DNA of 64,000 bases. Origin: UBA4742 sp037138595 (GTDB taxonomy: Bacteria; Actinomycetota; Acidimicrobiia; Acidimicrobiales; Acidimicrobilacustridaceae). A program made the translations under genes and the position numbers. The stretch lies in assembly GCA_037138595.1 (NCBI GenBank), contig JBAXIB010000004.1:73594-137593 (forward strand). The letters run 5' to 3'. Positions within the stretch are counted from its first letter, which is position 1. Every line of letters starts with the position of its first letter. Shown here in pieces: positions 1 through 7,699 of the stretch. The notes under the pieces were generated by a model. It did not search any database. It saw nothing but the letters and a program-made list of their open reading frames with translations, and was not told where the DNA came from.

Positions 1-1074
1 CGTTGGCTCGCCGACTCAGAGTTCCGTGGCTACAGCCCGCTCTATGAACACCTCGCCCGTCAGATCGCGGACGAGCTTTGGATATGCGAACTCATCACCA
101 GCCATAGTCGTTCGCCTTATGCCGCGGTGCTGTTCCTTGACTGTGTGCGCCTCATTACCCTCGAAAATCCTGATCTCCCGCTGAGTCATCACTACGCGGC
201 AATTGTCAACGGCCAAAACCCGTTAGATCCCGATCCATGGCCGATCTTTTTTGCGTTCGTTAAGGAGCGGCGAGACCAACTCGGCACGTTGTTAGAAAGT
301 CACGCAATTCAAACCAACGAGGTTGGGCGGTCGGCCGCGTTACTCCCCGCCTTTGAACTAGTGCAGCGCGAGTTTGGCAGGCCACTCGGACTCATTGAGA
401 TTGGATGCAGTGCTGGGCTCAATCTTTTTCTTGATCGATTTCGCATCGACTACGGCGACGCCGGGTCAGCTGGTCCAACCGATTCGGAAGTTCGCTTGAC
501 CTGTGACGTTCGCGGCCACCTGCGCCCACCGATTCCTGATGAGCCACTCGCAATTGCATCTCGATTAGGTATCGACATCGATCCCATCGACGTCACCGAC
601 CCGACCGCGACGCAATGGCTCGAAGCGTGTATCTGGATCGATCGGCCTGAGCGACTCAGTCGGCTCCGCTCCGCAATCGATTTAGCGCGAAGAGAACCGC
701 CGGAAGTGTTACGCGGCAACGCAGTTGAGCTCATTGCCGACGCCATCGCCGCGATTCCTGACGACGTCGTCGCGTGCATCGACTCGACCTGGGTGCTGGC
801 CTATCTCAGTGCCGACGAGCGCTCAACGCTGCACGCGATGTTGGACGAGTTTGGTTCTCGGCGCTCCCTCGCCATGGTGACGGCCGAATACCCTGGCAAC
901 GTCCCGTGGTTGCCGGAATCGATTCCGCCTGAACCCATCGTTGGCCACAAAGCGCCAACCGAACTTGGTCTTGGGCTTTGGGACCACGGCCGAACCGAAC
1001 ACCGCGGGCTGGCTTGGATGCAGCCCCATGGCCAATGGCTCTACTGGGTCGACAAATCTTCCGCTTCAGCCTAA
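1..1074 (+). CDS. DUF2332 family protein, 5' truncated by window edge
   Basis: The reading frame is open from base 1, so the start lies outside the window; 357 codons are visible before the TAA at 1072-1074. The sequence matches my memory of DUF2332, an actinobacterial family of unknown function usually around 330-350 residues, so little is missing. A glycine-rich segment EIGCSAGLNL (about bases 397-426) resembles motif I of Rossmann-type SAM methyltransferases, and an acidic stretch ACIDSTWVLAYL follows in the second half. No signal peptide or membrane helix is visible in the part seen. A methyltransferase-like fold is an inference from the motif; no substrate can be named. Confidence 0.75.
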   Translation, partial: RWLADSEFRGYSPLYEHLARQIADELWICELITSHSRSPYAAVLFLDCVRLITLENPDLPLSHHYAAIVNGQNPLDPDPWPIFFAFVKERRDQLGTLLESHAIQTNEVGRSAALLPAFELVQREFGRPLGLIEIGCSAGLNLFLDRFRIDYGDAGSAGPTDSEVRLTCDVRGHLRPPIPDEPLAIASRLGIDIDPIDVTDPTATQWLEACIWIDRPERLSRLRSAIDLARREPPEVLRGNAVELIADAIAAIPDDVVACIDSTWVLAYLSADERSTLHAMLDEFGSRRSLAMVTAEYPGNVPWLPESIPPEPIVGHKAPTELGLGLWDHGRTEHRGLAWMQPHGQWLYWVDKSSASA

Positions 1075-1523
1075 GCCCCTCAGATCAGGGCATCCGCGTC
1101 CGATACCCAAGTGGCATCTATCGTTATTTCGCTTTGGGGCTCGCGGGAGCATGGCAACTGCAGGGGTGATCGGTATTTCAACCGAGAACTTCCTACCGTT
1201 GCGCTCGGCCGCCATCGTTCCTTCGGCGGCACCTTCATCCGTAACCGGCTGATCCCGCTCAATGAGGAGATGGTTCTTATGCCGAAAGCCCCTAAAAGTT
1301 CGTCGCCGTCTCCTGCAGACCAAGCAAAGGCGACGTCCAGTTCGTCGCCGAGTCGTCATCTCGTGTGCGCGTACTCACCGCGCTGGCTGAGTGGACCAAC
1401 GCCATCATTCGAAGGTCTCGTCGCGTCTTGGTCACCGACCCATGAGTCTGAAGACCACCTCGACGAACGGGCCTAGATGGGCGGCTCGATCCGAACTCGC
1501 GCGCTGCCCGTAAAGTCACACCC
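1075..1523. other. 449-bp stretch without a confident gene
   Basis: No frame here has clear protein-like composition. The best candidate is 1279-1476 (+), 65 residues starting MPKAPKSSS, with a GAGGAG ribosome-binding site 9 nt upstream, but it is Ser/Pro-rich low complexity. A different forward frame at about 1315-1443 reads FVAESSSRVRVLTALAEW, which resembles the first helices of a winged-helix regulator but has a stop just before it and no start. The 12-mer AGTTCGTCGCCG occurs twice here. A decayed gene is possible. Confidence 0.3.
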
Positions 1524-2027
1524 ATGAGTCCAACGGCGTGGCGACGAACAGCCGCTCGTGTCGTCCTGTTGAATCGTGAACGCCACGTTTTGCTGCTGTC
1601 GGCATCCGACCCATTCGATCGGTCGAAACGACCTTGGTGGGAAATCCCCGGCGGCGGAATTGATCCCCATGAGTCAAGCCACGATGCTGCCCGGCGCGAG
1701 CTTTACGAAGAGACCGGCATAACCGACGTGGAAATCGGACCGTGCGTCTGGACGCAGCATTCGGTATTTGACTTCGCGGGGATTCATTTCGACCAACACG
1801 AGCGGGTGCACGTCGCGTGGTGCGATGACGCTCACGATGTCAACCCCGCTGGTCTCGAAATGCTTGAGGCCGCAGCCTTTTCGGGGCATCGCTGGTGGGA
1901 CCTTGATTCGCTCCTCGCCAGTGACGAACCGGTGCTCCCCCATCGGTTACGAGAGTTTCTCCCCGCATTGGTCGCCGATGAATTGCCGAATGAACCGCTC
2001 GACATCACCCACAACCCGCCAACCTAA
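1524..2027 (+). CDS. Nudix hydrolase
   Basis: This 167-residue protein carries a complete Nudix box at residues 44-66: G-x5-E-x7-REL-Y-EE-T-GI, with all metal-binding glutamates (E59, E62, E63) present. Nudix enzymes hydrolyse nucleoside diphosphates linked to another moiety; the substrate cannot be read from the box. It is probably cytosolic, as no signal or membrane segment is seen. The ATG is preceded by TAAAGT with a 7-nt gap, the arrangement of a leaderless actinobacterial transcript, and there is no ribosome-binding site. It converges on the KstR-like regulator gene 35 bp downstream. Confidence 0.88.
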   Translation: MSPTAWRRTAARVVLLNRERHVLLLSASDPFDRSKRPWWEIPGGGIDPHESSHDAARRELYEETGITDVEIGPCVWTQHSVFDFAGIHFDQHERVHVAWCDDAHDVNPAGLEMLEAAAFSGHRWWDLDSLLASDEPVLPHRLREFLPALVADELPNEPLDITHNPPT

Positions 2028-2062
2028 ATCACCGGGCTCAACGTCCCGGCCAGCCGCGCTGA

Positions 2063-2686
2063 CTAGCGGTATTGATCGAGCATGAGGTGGGCGGCCGAGA
2101 TCAGTTCGTCACCCGACGCATCGATCCCTTCCCAGCCATTCACCCATGCCAACAATGATGAGAACCAGACATACCCCAGCGCGCGCTTAATCCGGGCTTC
2201 CAGTTCCGGGTCGAAATCGGGGCCAAACGCCATGGCTTGGATACGGCCCATAACTTGATCCATTTCGTCCTTGCATCCGGTCACCGACGGATCGGGCGAA
2301 GACAGCGCGGTGACGACTGCCGCGCTGAGTTCAGGCTGTTTTTCCATCGCCCGAGATGCTCGGCGCAAAATCTCGACCATGCGCTCGACCGTGGTCTCGC
2401 CTTTGGGTGGACGCATGCGGATGCGACTTTCAAGGTCCGTGATCCACTGCACCTGAACTGCGGCGAGCAGATGATCCTTCGAGGTGAAATAGCGATAGAT
2501 CGTGCCTAACGCAACTTGTCCTCGCGTCGCGACATCGCGCATCTGGACCGCGTCATATCCGCCTTCAGCACCAAGTTCGAGCGCGGCTCGGATAACTCGT
2601 TGACGACGTGCCGCTTGCCCCGCGGTGAGCTGGTCGCTGGATTGTGCTGGTTCGCCCGCCGCCAGATCTTCGGAAGTCTCAGCCAT
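2063..2686 (-). CDS. TetR-family regulator, KstR-like
   Basis: This 207-residue protein has an N-terminal TetR helix-turn-helix at about residues 26-75; the recognition segment reads GTIYRYFTSKDHLL after GGYDAVQMRDVA. This is very close to mycobacterial KstR (GGYEAVQMRAVA, GTLYRYFPSKVHLL), and the C-terminal VWFSSLLAW also mirrors KstR. KstR represses cholesterol-catabolic genes and is released by steroid acyl-CoA ligands. The gene lies 12 bp downstream of an acyl-CoA dehydrogenase on the same strand, and that operon's promoter holds a KstR-type palindrome, so autoregulation is likely. The first 25 residues are an acidic, low-complexity extension. Orthology to kstR rather than another lipid-related TetR is an inference from the recognition helix. 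Confidence 0.8.
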   Translation of the reverse strand: MAETSEDLAAGEPAQSSDQLTAGQAARRQRVIRAALELGAEGGYDAVQMRDVATRGQVALGTIYRYFTSKDHLLAAVQVQWITDLESRIRMRPPKGETTVERMVEILRRASRAMEKQPELSAAVVTALSSPDPSVTGCKDEMDQVMGRIQAMAFGPDFDPELEARIKRALGYVWFSSLLAWVNGWEGIDASGDELISAAHLMLDQYR

Positions 2687-2698
2687 GTTCGAGCGACA

Positions 2699-3892
2699 CT
2701 ACTTGGCGTCTCGGGGCAGGCCTAGGACTCGTTCACCAATGATTGAACGCTGCACCTCGTTGGTTCCGCCGGCGATCGAAATCGCGGTCGCTTGCAAAAA
2801 ACGCCACGTCAGCATGTTGGAACCATCGTCGGCATCGCCTTCGAGCATTCCCGCCGGTCCTTGCAAGCGTTTGCCGAGCGAACCCATTTCTTTGAGGTGA
2901 CCGGCCATAAACAACTTCATGACCGACGTTTCAGGACCGGGCGGCAAGCCGTGGGCCATCGATGTACGCGCTCGATAGCCAAGATAGGTAAGGATTTCCG
3001 TCCGGGCGTGAGCTGCGGCTAATTCCTGTCGGACACGAGGGTCATCGGTTAACCCACGGAGGCGAGCGAGATCGATAAGCGCGCCCAGGTCCGTCATGTG
3101 GGAGCCACCACCGATCATCGCCCGCTCATTGGCCAGCGTGTGGATCGCGGCGCGCCATCCTTCGTTAAGTTGCGCTGCACCGCCGAGTACTTGGTCAACC
3201 GGAATTTCCACGTCGGTAAAAAACACTTCGCTGAAGTGAGACTCGCCGGTGATCTGCTTGAGCGGCCGAATCTCGATGCCCGGCGATTGCATATCGACGA
3301 GGAAATAGGTGATTCCGTGGTGCTTCGAGGCCGTTTGGTCGGTTCGCGCCAACAAAATGCCCCAATGGCTCGTTTCGGCATTGGACGTCCACACTTTTTG
3401 ACCCGTGACCACAAAGTGATCACCATCTCGTACCGCGCCAGTTTGCAGCGCCGCGAGATCGCTACCCGCTTCCGGTTCGCTGAAGAGTTGGGCCCACATC
3501 TCGTCGCCCTTCAACATCGCGGGAATGAATCGATGCCGTTGCTCGTCAGTTCCGAAGGCCAAGATTGCCGGACCGACCATGTTGTGTGAAACCATGAAGG
3601 CGCCGGTGCTCACGCCATAGTCAGCCATCTCCTGGGCAAAAATGACCTCCTGCATCAAGGTGCCACCCTGACCATACCAATCCTTTGGATAACTGATACC
3701 GGCGCGACCGGCGTCCCACAGGGTGCGTTGCCACTCAGCCGAACGAGCCATCAAATCTTCGTTATCCATGCTCGAATTAAAAAAACCATCAGCAAAATCG
3801 CCGGGGTCGCCACGGCGCACAGCATTGGCATCAAGCCATTCGCGTGCCTCGGATCGAAACGATGCTTCTTCGGGAGAATCCTCAATGTCCAC
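2699..3892 (-). CDS. Acyl-CoA dehydrogenase (FadE type)
   Basis: This 397-residue flavoprotein has the full acyl-CoA dehydrogenase layout: N-terminal helical domain, FAD/substrate segment LFSEPEAGSDL (137-147), QKVWTS (165-170) and C-terminal AGGTNEVQRSIIGERVLGLP (374-393). It oxidises acyl-CoA to 2-enoyl-CoA. The residue aligned with the MCAD catalytic Glu (YEGT) is Gly (GGT), as in many steroid-type FadE subunits, so the base may lie elsewhere or in a partner subunit. The start is GTG at 3892, preceded by TATCGT and 6 nt, a leaderless promoter overlapped by a KstR-like operator. It leads an operon with the KstR-like gene, which points to steroid or other bulky acyl side chains as substrate, an inference. 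Confidence 0.88.
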   Translation of the reverse strand: MDIEDSPEEASFRSEAREWLDANAVRRGDPGDFADGFFNSSMDNEDLMARSAEWQRTLWDAGRAGISYPKDWYGQGGTLMQEVIFAQEMADYGVSTGAFMVSHNMVGPAILAFGTDEQRHRFIPAMLKGDEMWAQLFSEPEAGSDLAALQTGAVRDGDHFVVTGQKVWTSNAETSHWGILLARTDQTASKHHGITYFLVDMQSPGIEIRPLKQITGESHFSEVFFTDVEIPVDQVLGGAAQLNEGWRAAIHTLANERAMIGGGSHMTDLGALIDLARLRGLTDDPRVRQELAAAHARTEILTYLGYRARTSMAHGLPPGPETSVMKLFMAGHLKEMGSLGKRLQGPAGMLEGDADDGSNMLTWRFLQATAISIAGGTNEVQRSIIGERVLGLPRDAK

Positions 3893-3898
3893 GACGGA

Positions 3899-3914
3899 AC
3901 GATAACCCGTTCTA
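3899..3914 (-). promoter_or_regulatory. KstR-like operator overlapping a leaderless -10 element
   Basis: On the minus strand, TATCGT (3899-3904) lies 6 nt before the GTG start of the acyl-CoA dehydrogenase. The + strand 3901-3914 reads GATAACCCGTTCTA, which fits the published KstR palindrome T-nn-AAC-nn-GTT-nn-A at every fixed base except the first T. The right half (GTTCTA) is perfect. The two elements overlap by 4 bp, so a bound repressor would hide the -10 box. The regulator is encoded by the second gene of the same operon. Confidence 0.6.
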
Positions 3915-3969
3915 GTTCCGGCACACTGTTGGTCGTGAACAACCAGTCTCCTGCCGCCAAAAACCCGTC

Positions 3970-4386
3970 ATGAGTGGTCGCATCGGGCCAAGCCCTCGGC
4001 GCATGTGGTGGAATGGCCTGACGAGGCGCTGCCCGGTTTGCGGGCAAGGTCACCTGTTTCACCGTTGGTTCACCATGGTCGCCAATTGCCCCCGATGCGG
4101 GCTTCGATTCGAACGCAGCGAAGGCCACTGGACCGGCGATTTAGGGCTCAACACGATCGTGAGTTTCACCGTCGTGTTCGGCGTGTTGCTCGGCGGGTTC
4201 CTCTTGACCTATCCCAATGTCCCCGGAACCGAACTGCTCATTGCCACTATCGGTGCCGCGATCATGGTGCCGATTGCGTTTTTCCCGCTGTCTAAAACGA
4301 TTTGGCTTGCGATCGACTTACAGTTGCGACCCCTTGAAGCTCATGAGCTCGATGAGCCCAACCGATGGACCATCGACGAACAATGA
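3970..4386 (+). CDS. DUF983 membrane protein with two CxxC pairs
   Basis: This 138-residue protein matches DUF983. An N-terminal zinc-ribbon-like part holds CPVC (C21, C24) and CPRC (C40, C43), followed by GDLGLN and two hydrophobic segments (about 62-80 and 88-117). Family members are small inner-membrane proteins of unknown function. The stop codon overlaps the ATG of a 45-residue reading frame (ATGA, 4383-4386), so the gene appears to head a translationally coupled three-gene unit. No clear ribosome-binding site precedes its ATG. Confidence 0.82.
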   Translation: MSGRIGPSPRRMWWNGLTRRCPVCGQGHLFHRWFTMVANCPRCGLRFERSEGHWTGDLGLNTIVSFTVVFGVLLGGFLLTYPNVPGTELLIATIGAAIMVPIAFFPLSKTIWLAIDLQLRPLEAHELDEPNRWTIDEQ

Positions 4387-4520
4387 ACCATCATGGACAT
4401 GATTGTCCCGATACCGTATTCGTTGCCGACAAGTACCTTCGAGTTCTTCATCCAATTGCGCTCGCCCCAATTAGCTACCTCGTCCGCCCCGAGATCACCG
4501 GCGGAGGTCATCATCTGTGA
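4383..4520 (+). CDS. 45-residue His-rich microprotein, translationally coupled on both sides
   Basis: The frame starts at ATG 4383 inside the stop of the DUF983 gene (ATGA) and ends at TGA 4518-4520 inside the GTG start of the next gene (GTGA). The product begins MNHHGHDCPD, ends TGGGHHL, and has a middle part VADKYLRVLHPIALAPISYLV that could form a short helix. Histidines cluster at both ends, with one cysteine. I do not recognise the family. Two exact 4-nt overlaps with flanking same-strand genes are hard to explain by chance and are the main argument that it is translated. A metal-binding accessory to DUF983 is only a guess. Confidence 0.6.
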   Translation: MNHHGHDCPDTVFVADKYLRVLHPIALAPISYLVRPEITGGGHHL

Positions 4521-5233
4521 GTAATCAGTCGAGAGTCATTGCGGTCGCCTGCGGTTTAGTGGTGATTGGCTTTGTCATTGCAGTGGCAAGCCATGCGCCG
4601 ACCGGCCTGTTGGTCGTTGCGGGCGGAATCATCGTCGCGGGCGCGGCGCTGCGGTTCATCAAACCTGATTCCGACGACGATGCCGACCTTGACGGCGATA
4701 GCGACCAGGCCGCCTCAACATCGTTGGGCCTGGGTTCCAAAACCGAGCCGTTAACTCCGTGGACTCCCGAAGGCGGCTTTTCGACTTGGCTTCCAAAGGA
4801 AGAACTACCGCCGCGCATTCCAACGGCACCGGTCGCTCCCATCTCACCAGCTCCTGAGCCTGGTTCATCGTGGAGTGATAACTGGTCCAACGATTTCGAA
4901 GGGATCGAAGGTTCCGCAACCTACGGCGAGACAAGTCCGCTAAACGATCTCGTCGGATTCGACTCGGTTGACCCCATCGCCGAAGTCCAGCGAATTGACC
5001 ATTGGACCGCCACCGTCGGCGGCGAGTTCGAACCAGGCACCCTTGTCGACGACGATGCTGCGAACCATCCCGGCGACGCGCACGGAAACGTTGCGGTCAA
5101 TGAAAACGTCACTGATTCGGCCGATATCTTGGCCGCCAGCCAAGCAACTGAACTCACAGTTGCAGATGGTGAACAAACTGAACTTCAGCGACTGCTCACC
5201 AAGGTGCAAGCACGGCTCAGCGCTTATGAGTGA
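4517..5233 (+). CDS. Membrane-anchored acidic protein of unknown function
   Basis: This 238-residue protein starts with GTG, sharing GTGA with the stop of the preceding microprotein gene. Two hydrophobic segments (about residues 7-24 and 29-47) form a hairpin, followed by a strongly acidic Asp-rich patch (residues 52-65) and a long polar, Pro/Ser/Glu-rich region without recognisable domain. The last 20 residues (ELQRLLTKVQARLSAYE) look helical. I do not recognise a family. The likely topology is a membrane hairpin with a long soluble tail; the coupled position suggests it works with the DUF983 protein. Confidence 0.65.
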   Translation: MSNQSRVIAVACGLVVIGFVIAVASHAPTGLLVVAGGIIVAGAALRFIKPDSDDDADLDGDSDQAASTSLGLGSKTEPLTPWTPEGGFSTWLPKEELPPRIPTAPVAPISPAPEPGSSWSDNWSNDFEGIEGSATYGETSPLNDLVGFDSVDPIAEVQRIDHWTATVGGEFEPGTLVDDDAANHPGDAHGNVAVNENVTDSADILAASQATELTVADGEQTELQRLLTKVQARLSAYE

Positions 5234-5276
5234 CCATTTCGCAAATTGAGTTGAGGTCGCGAACTACCCTGCGACC

Positions 5277-6242
5277 ATGCGAACTCGACTAACTGACATC
5301 CTCGAAATCGAACACCCCGTGATGCTTGCTGGCATGGGAGGCGTGTCCTATGCCGAATTGGTTGGCGCGGTTAGCGAAGCCGGCGGCTTTGGCTGCATGG
5401 GCGCGTCCACCATGGGGCTCGAAACGATGATCGACGAGATCGCATCGGTTCGACGGCTCACCGATAAACCCTTCGGGGTCGACCTGCTGACTGCCTCGCC
5501 TGGCGACATGGAAACCCAAGTGCGCGCCATCATCGCTGGCGGAGGTCGAGTGTTTGTTGCCGGCCTCGGCGTGCCGCGCGACGTCATTGACATCTGCCAC
5601 CAAAACAACGTGCTGGTCATCAACATGTGCGGAAAAGTTCACCATGCCATCGCCGCAGTTGAAGCGGGCTGCGACATCGTGGTTGCGCAAGGTACCGAAG
5701 CGGGCGGTCACACCGGGCAAATCGCCACCATGGCGTTGGTGCCACAGGTCGTTGATGCAGTCGGCGATCGGGTTCCAGTTGTTGCTGCCGGCGGACTGTT
5801 TGACGGTCGAGGGTTGGCCGCGTCACTTGCACTCGGCGCCGAAGGCGTGTGGATGGGCACCCGCTTCATTGCGACCCCCGAGGCTCGTGCGGTCGCAGGT
5901 TACAAAGATGCGCTGCTGGCCATCGACGAAACTGGAACGGTGATCACTCGGGGTTACACCGGCAAGACTTGCCGAGTCGTACGCAATAGTTATACCCACT
6001 ATTGGGAATCGCATCAGGCCGACCTTCAACCATTCCCCGCTCAGTTCATGCGATCGATGAATGATGGCGCGAATCATCTCGGACTGGATGAGACCACGCC
6101 CGACATTGATCCTGAAAAAGAGTTTTGGCCAAGCGGCCAAGGCGCCGGCGGAATCGATCAACTGGTGCCGGCCGGCGAGCTTGTTCGCCAAATCGTCGCC
6201 GAAGCCGAGGCCGTGCTCAATCGGGTTTCAACGCTGACCTAA
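5277..6242 (+). CDS. Nitronate monooxygenase family protein
   Basis: This 321-residue TIM-barrel flavoprotein belongs to the nitronate monooxygenase / 2-nitropropane dioxygenase family. Diagnostic parts are HPVMLAGMGG near the N-terminus, AQGTEAGGHTG (with the active-site His of the family) and the phosphate-binding AAGGLFDGRGLAASLALGA followed by VWMGTRF. Members use FMN and oxidise alkyl nitronates such as propionate-3-nitronate; many actinobacterial paralogues sit in lipid-catabolic clusters with unproven substrates, and the neighbourhood here fits that. TACCCT lies exactly 6 nt before the ATG, a leaderless signal. The 66-bp 3' spacer before the convergent LLM gene holds a short tandem repeat. 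Confidence 0.85.
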   Translation: MRTRLTDILEIEHPVMLAGMGGVSYAELVGAVSEAGGFGCMGASTMGLETMIDEIASVRRLTDKPFGVDLLTASPGDMETQVRAIIAGGGRVFVAGLGVPRDVIDICHQNNVLVINMCGKVHHAIAAVEAGCDIVVAQGTEAGGHTGQIATMALVPQVVDAVGDRVPVVAAGGLFDGRGLAASLALGAEGVWMGTRFIATPEARAVAGYKDALLAIDETGTVITRGYTGKTCRVVRNSYTHYWESHQADLQPFPAQFMRSMNDGANHLGLDETTPDIDPEKEFWPSGQGAGGIDQLVPAGELVRQIVAEAEAVLNRVSTLT

Positions 6243-6254
6243 ACGCGACAACCC

Positions 6255-6297
6255 GACCTCAACGCAACCTGACCTCAACGCAACCTGACCTCAACGC
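6255..6297. repeat. Short tandem repeat, 16-nt unit, about 2.7 copies
   Basis: The unit GACCTCAACGCAACCT occurs at 6255-6270 and 6271-6286 and partly at 6287-6297. It fills the spacer between two convergent genes. It does not form a strong hairpin; slippage-derived spacer DNA is the simplest reading. Confidence 0.8.
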
Positions 6298-6313
6298 GTC
6301 GACCAAGGTCCGC

Positions 6314-7345
6314 CTACTGCGACCATGCTTTGATCTTTTCAATCGTCTCGACTGCGTCGGGTCCGACCGGGGTCAAGTTGAGTGTGCCTACCCCTGCTTC
6401 CTTAAACGCTGCGATGCGCTCTTTAACCCAGCCTTCCGGACCGCAAAGGTTGGTCAAAGCCAAGAAGTCAGCGGGAACATTGGCCGCTGCTTCGTCTTTC
6501 TTGCCAGCGAGATACAAGTCCTGGATCTCGGCTGCCTCAGCCTCGTAGCCGTAACGGCATGCCAAGTCATTGTAAAAATTCTTTCCCTTGGCACCCATCC
6601 CGCCGATATAGAGCGCGGCCATGGGTCGAGCGAATTCCGCAACCTGCGCTGCATCTTCGCCGATAGCGACGAGTCCACCAGCCACCACCTCAAGCGGTCC
6701 GAGTTCGGGGGCGCGTTTTGCCGCACCAGCGGCGAGGTCGGCACCCCACACGTCGTTTGCTCGCTCAGGAATATAAAAAAGTGGAAGCCACCCGTTGGCT
6801 AACTCTGCCGTCATCTCGACATTCTTTGGACCGAGCGACGCGACATAAATGGGGATCGAATCACGCACGGGATGGGTGATGAACTTCAGCGGTTTGCCGA
6901 GTCCGGTCCCCTGCTCAGGCGGAAGCGGAAGCTTGTAGTACTTGCCGTCGTAGACCAACTTCTCGCGCTTCCACGCCATGCGGCAAATGTCGATGACCTC
7001 ACGCGTGCGAGCCAAAGGTGCCTGATAGGGAACCCCATGGAACCCCTCAATCACCTGCGGCCCTGACGCTCCAAGGCCGAGGATGAAGCGACCTTCGCTC
7101 ACATAGTCAAGACCGGCAGCGGTTTGCGCAATCAGCGCAGGGGTACGGGTATAGATCGGCAAAATTGCCGCACCAATTTGAATCGTCTCGGTGGTAGCCG
7201 CGAGGTACCCCATCATGGATGGGCCATCGAAGCCATAGGCCTCGGCAACCCAAACCACATCAAGACCAGCTTTTTCATAGTCCGAAACCAAACGAGCCGA
7301 TTCACGAAATCCACCGGCATACGGGACCTGCATCGCGAGCTTCAT
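6314..7345 (-). CDS. LLM-class F420-dependent oxidoreductase
   Basis: This 343-residue protein is a luciferase-like monooxygenase fold enzyme of the Rv3520c-like F420 branch. It starts MKLAMQVPYAGGF and carries VWVAEAYGFD, QIGAAILPIYTRTP, GRFILGLGASGPQV and IPIYVASLGPKN, the usual F420-contacting loops. Such enzymes transfer hydride with F420 rather than FMN; the substrate is unknown. The ATG overlaps the stop of the 101-residue gene upstream (ATGA), so the two are translationally coupled, and an acyl-CoA dehydrogenase gene lies just upstream on the same strand. The F420 gene cofC elsewhere in this window supports cofactor supply. Confidence 0.87.
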   Translation of the reverse strand: MKLAMQVPYAGGFRESARLVSDYEKAGLDVVWVAEAYGFDGPSMMGYLAATTETIQIGAAILPIYTRTPALIAQTAAGLDYVSEGRFILGLGASGPQVIEGFHGVPYQAPLARTREVIDICRMAWKREKLVYDGKYYKLPLPPEQGTGLGKPLKFITHPVRDSIPIYVASLGPKNVEMTAELANGWLPLFYIPERANDVWGADLAAGAAKRAPELGPLEVVAGGLVAIGEDAAQVAEFARPMAALYIGGMGAKGKNFYNDLACRYGYEAEAAEIQDLYLAGKKDEAAANVPADFLALTNLCGPEGWVKERIAAFKEAGVGTLNLTPVGPDAVETIEKIKAWSQ

Positions 7346-7647
7346 GCGGCGCTCCCGTTGGCAAGTTCAGCCTGCCGAGCAATGCGCTTCGCTTCGAGTT
7401 CCGCCGAGCGCTCATCGGCGAGTCGGCCACGTTCACGTGCCGCCCAAGCATCGACGGTCATGAGATCGTCGGCATTAAGCATGCCTCGTTCGATCCGTCC
7501 TTCAAATACCACCCGATAGCGAACCCAGGTCAAACCATTGATCAACATGATCTTGCCGGGTGTACCCGCAGCGATACCTGGAAGGTCGCGCCCTGCCACC
7601 ACTTTTTGGTGCTGAGTGAACAGCACCTCGTCAGTTTGCTTCGCCAT
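7342..7647 (-). CDS. Small conserved-looking protein coupled to the F420 oxidoreductase
   Basis: This 101-residue protein has a beta-rich first half (TPGKIMLINGLTWVRYRVVF) that looks like a small SH3/KOW-type barrel, and a charged helical tail (RERGRLADERSAELEAKRIA). I do not recognise a named family. The start ATG at 7647 has an AAAGGAA ribosome-binding site, and the stop overlaps the start of the LLM gene by 4 nt. It sits between an acyl-CoA dehydrogenase and the oxidoreductase in one probable operon, so a role tied to the oxidoreductase is plausible but unproven. Confidence 0.7.
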   Translation of the reverse strand: MAKQTDEVLFTQHQKVVAGRDLPGIAAGTPGKIMLINGLTWVRYRVVFEGRIERGMLNADDLMTVDAWAARERGRLADERSAELEAKRIARQAELANGSAA

Positions 7648-7699
7648 CAGCGTGTTCCTTTCTGCGGTTCATCGGTCGGTCAAGGAAGATCGTTGGGAA

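Noticed and set aside
3098..3589. A 163-residue forward frame inside the first acyl-CoA dehydrogenase
   Set aside because: It is the antisense of conserved acyl-CoA dehydrogenase motifs and has no family resemblance.
6125..6802. A 225-residue forward reading frame
   Set aside because: It runs antisense through the F420 oxidoreductase gene and its composition (Arg/Ser/Cys-rich) is that of a shadow frame.
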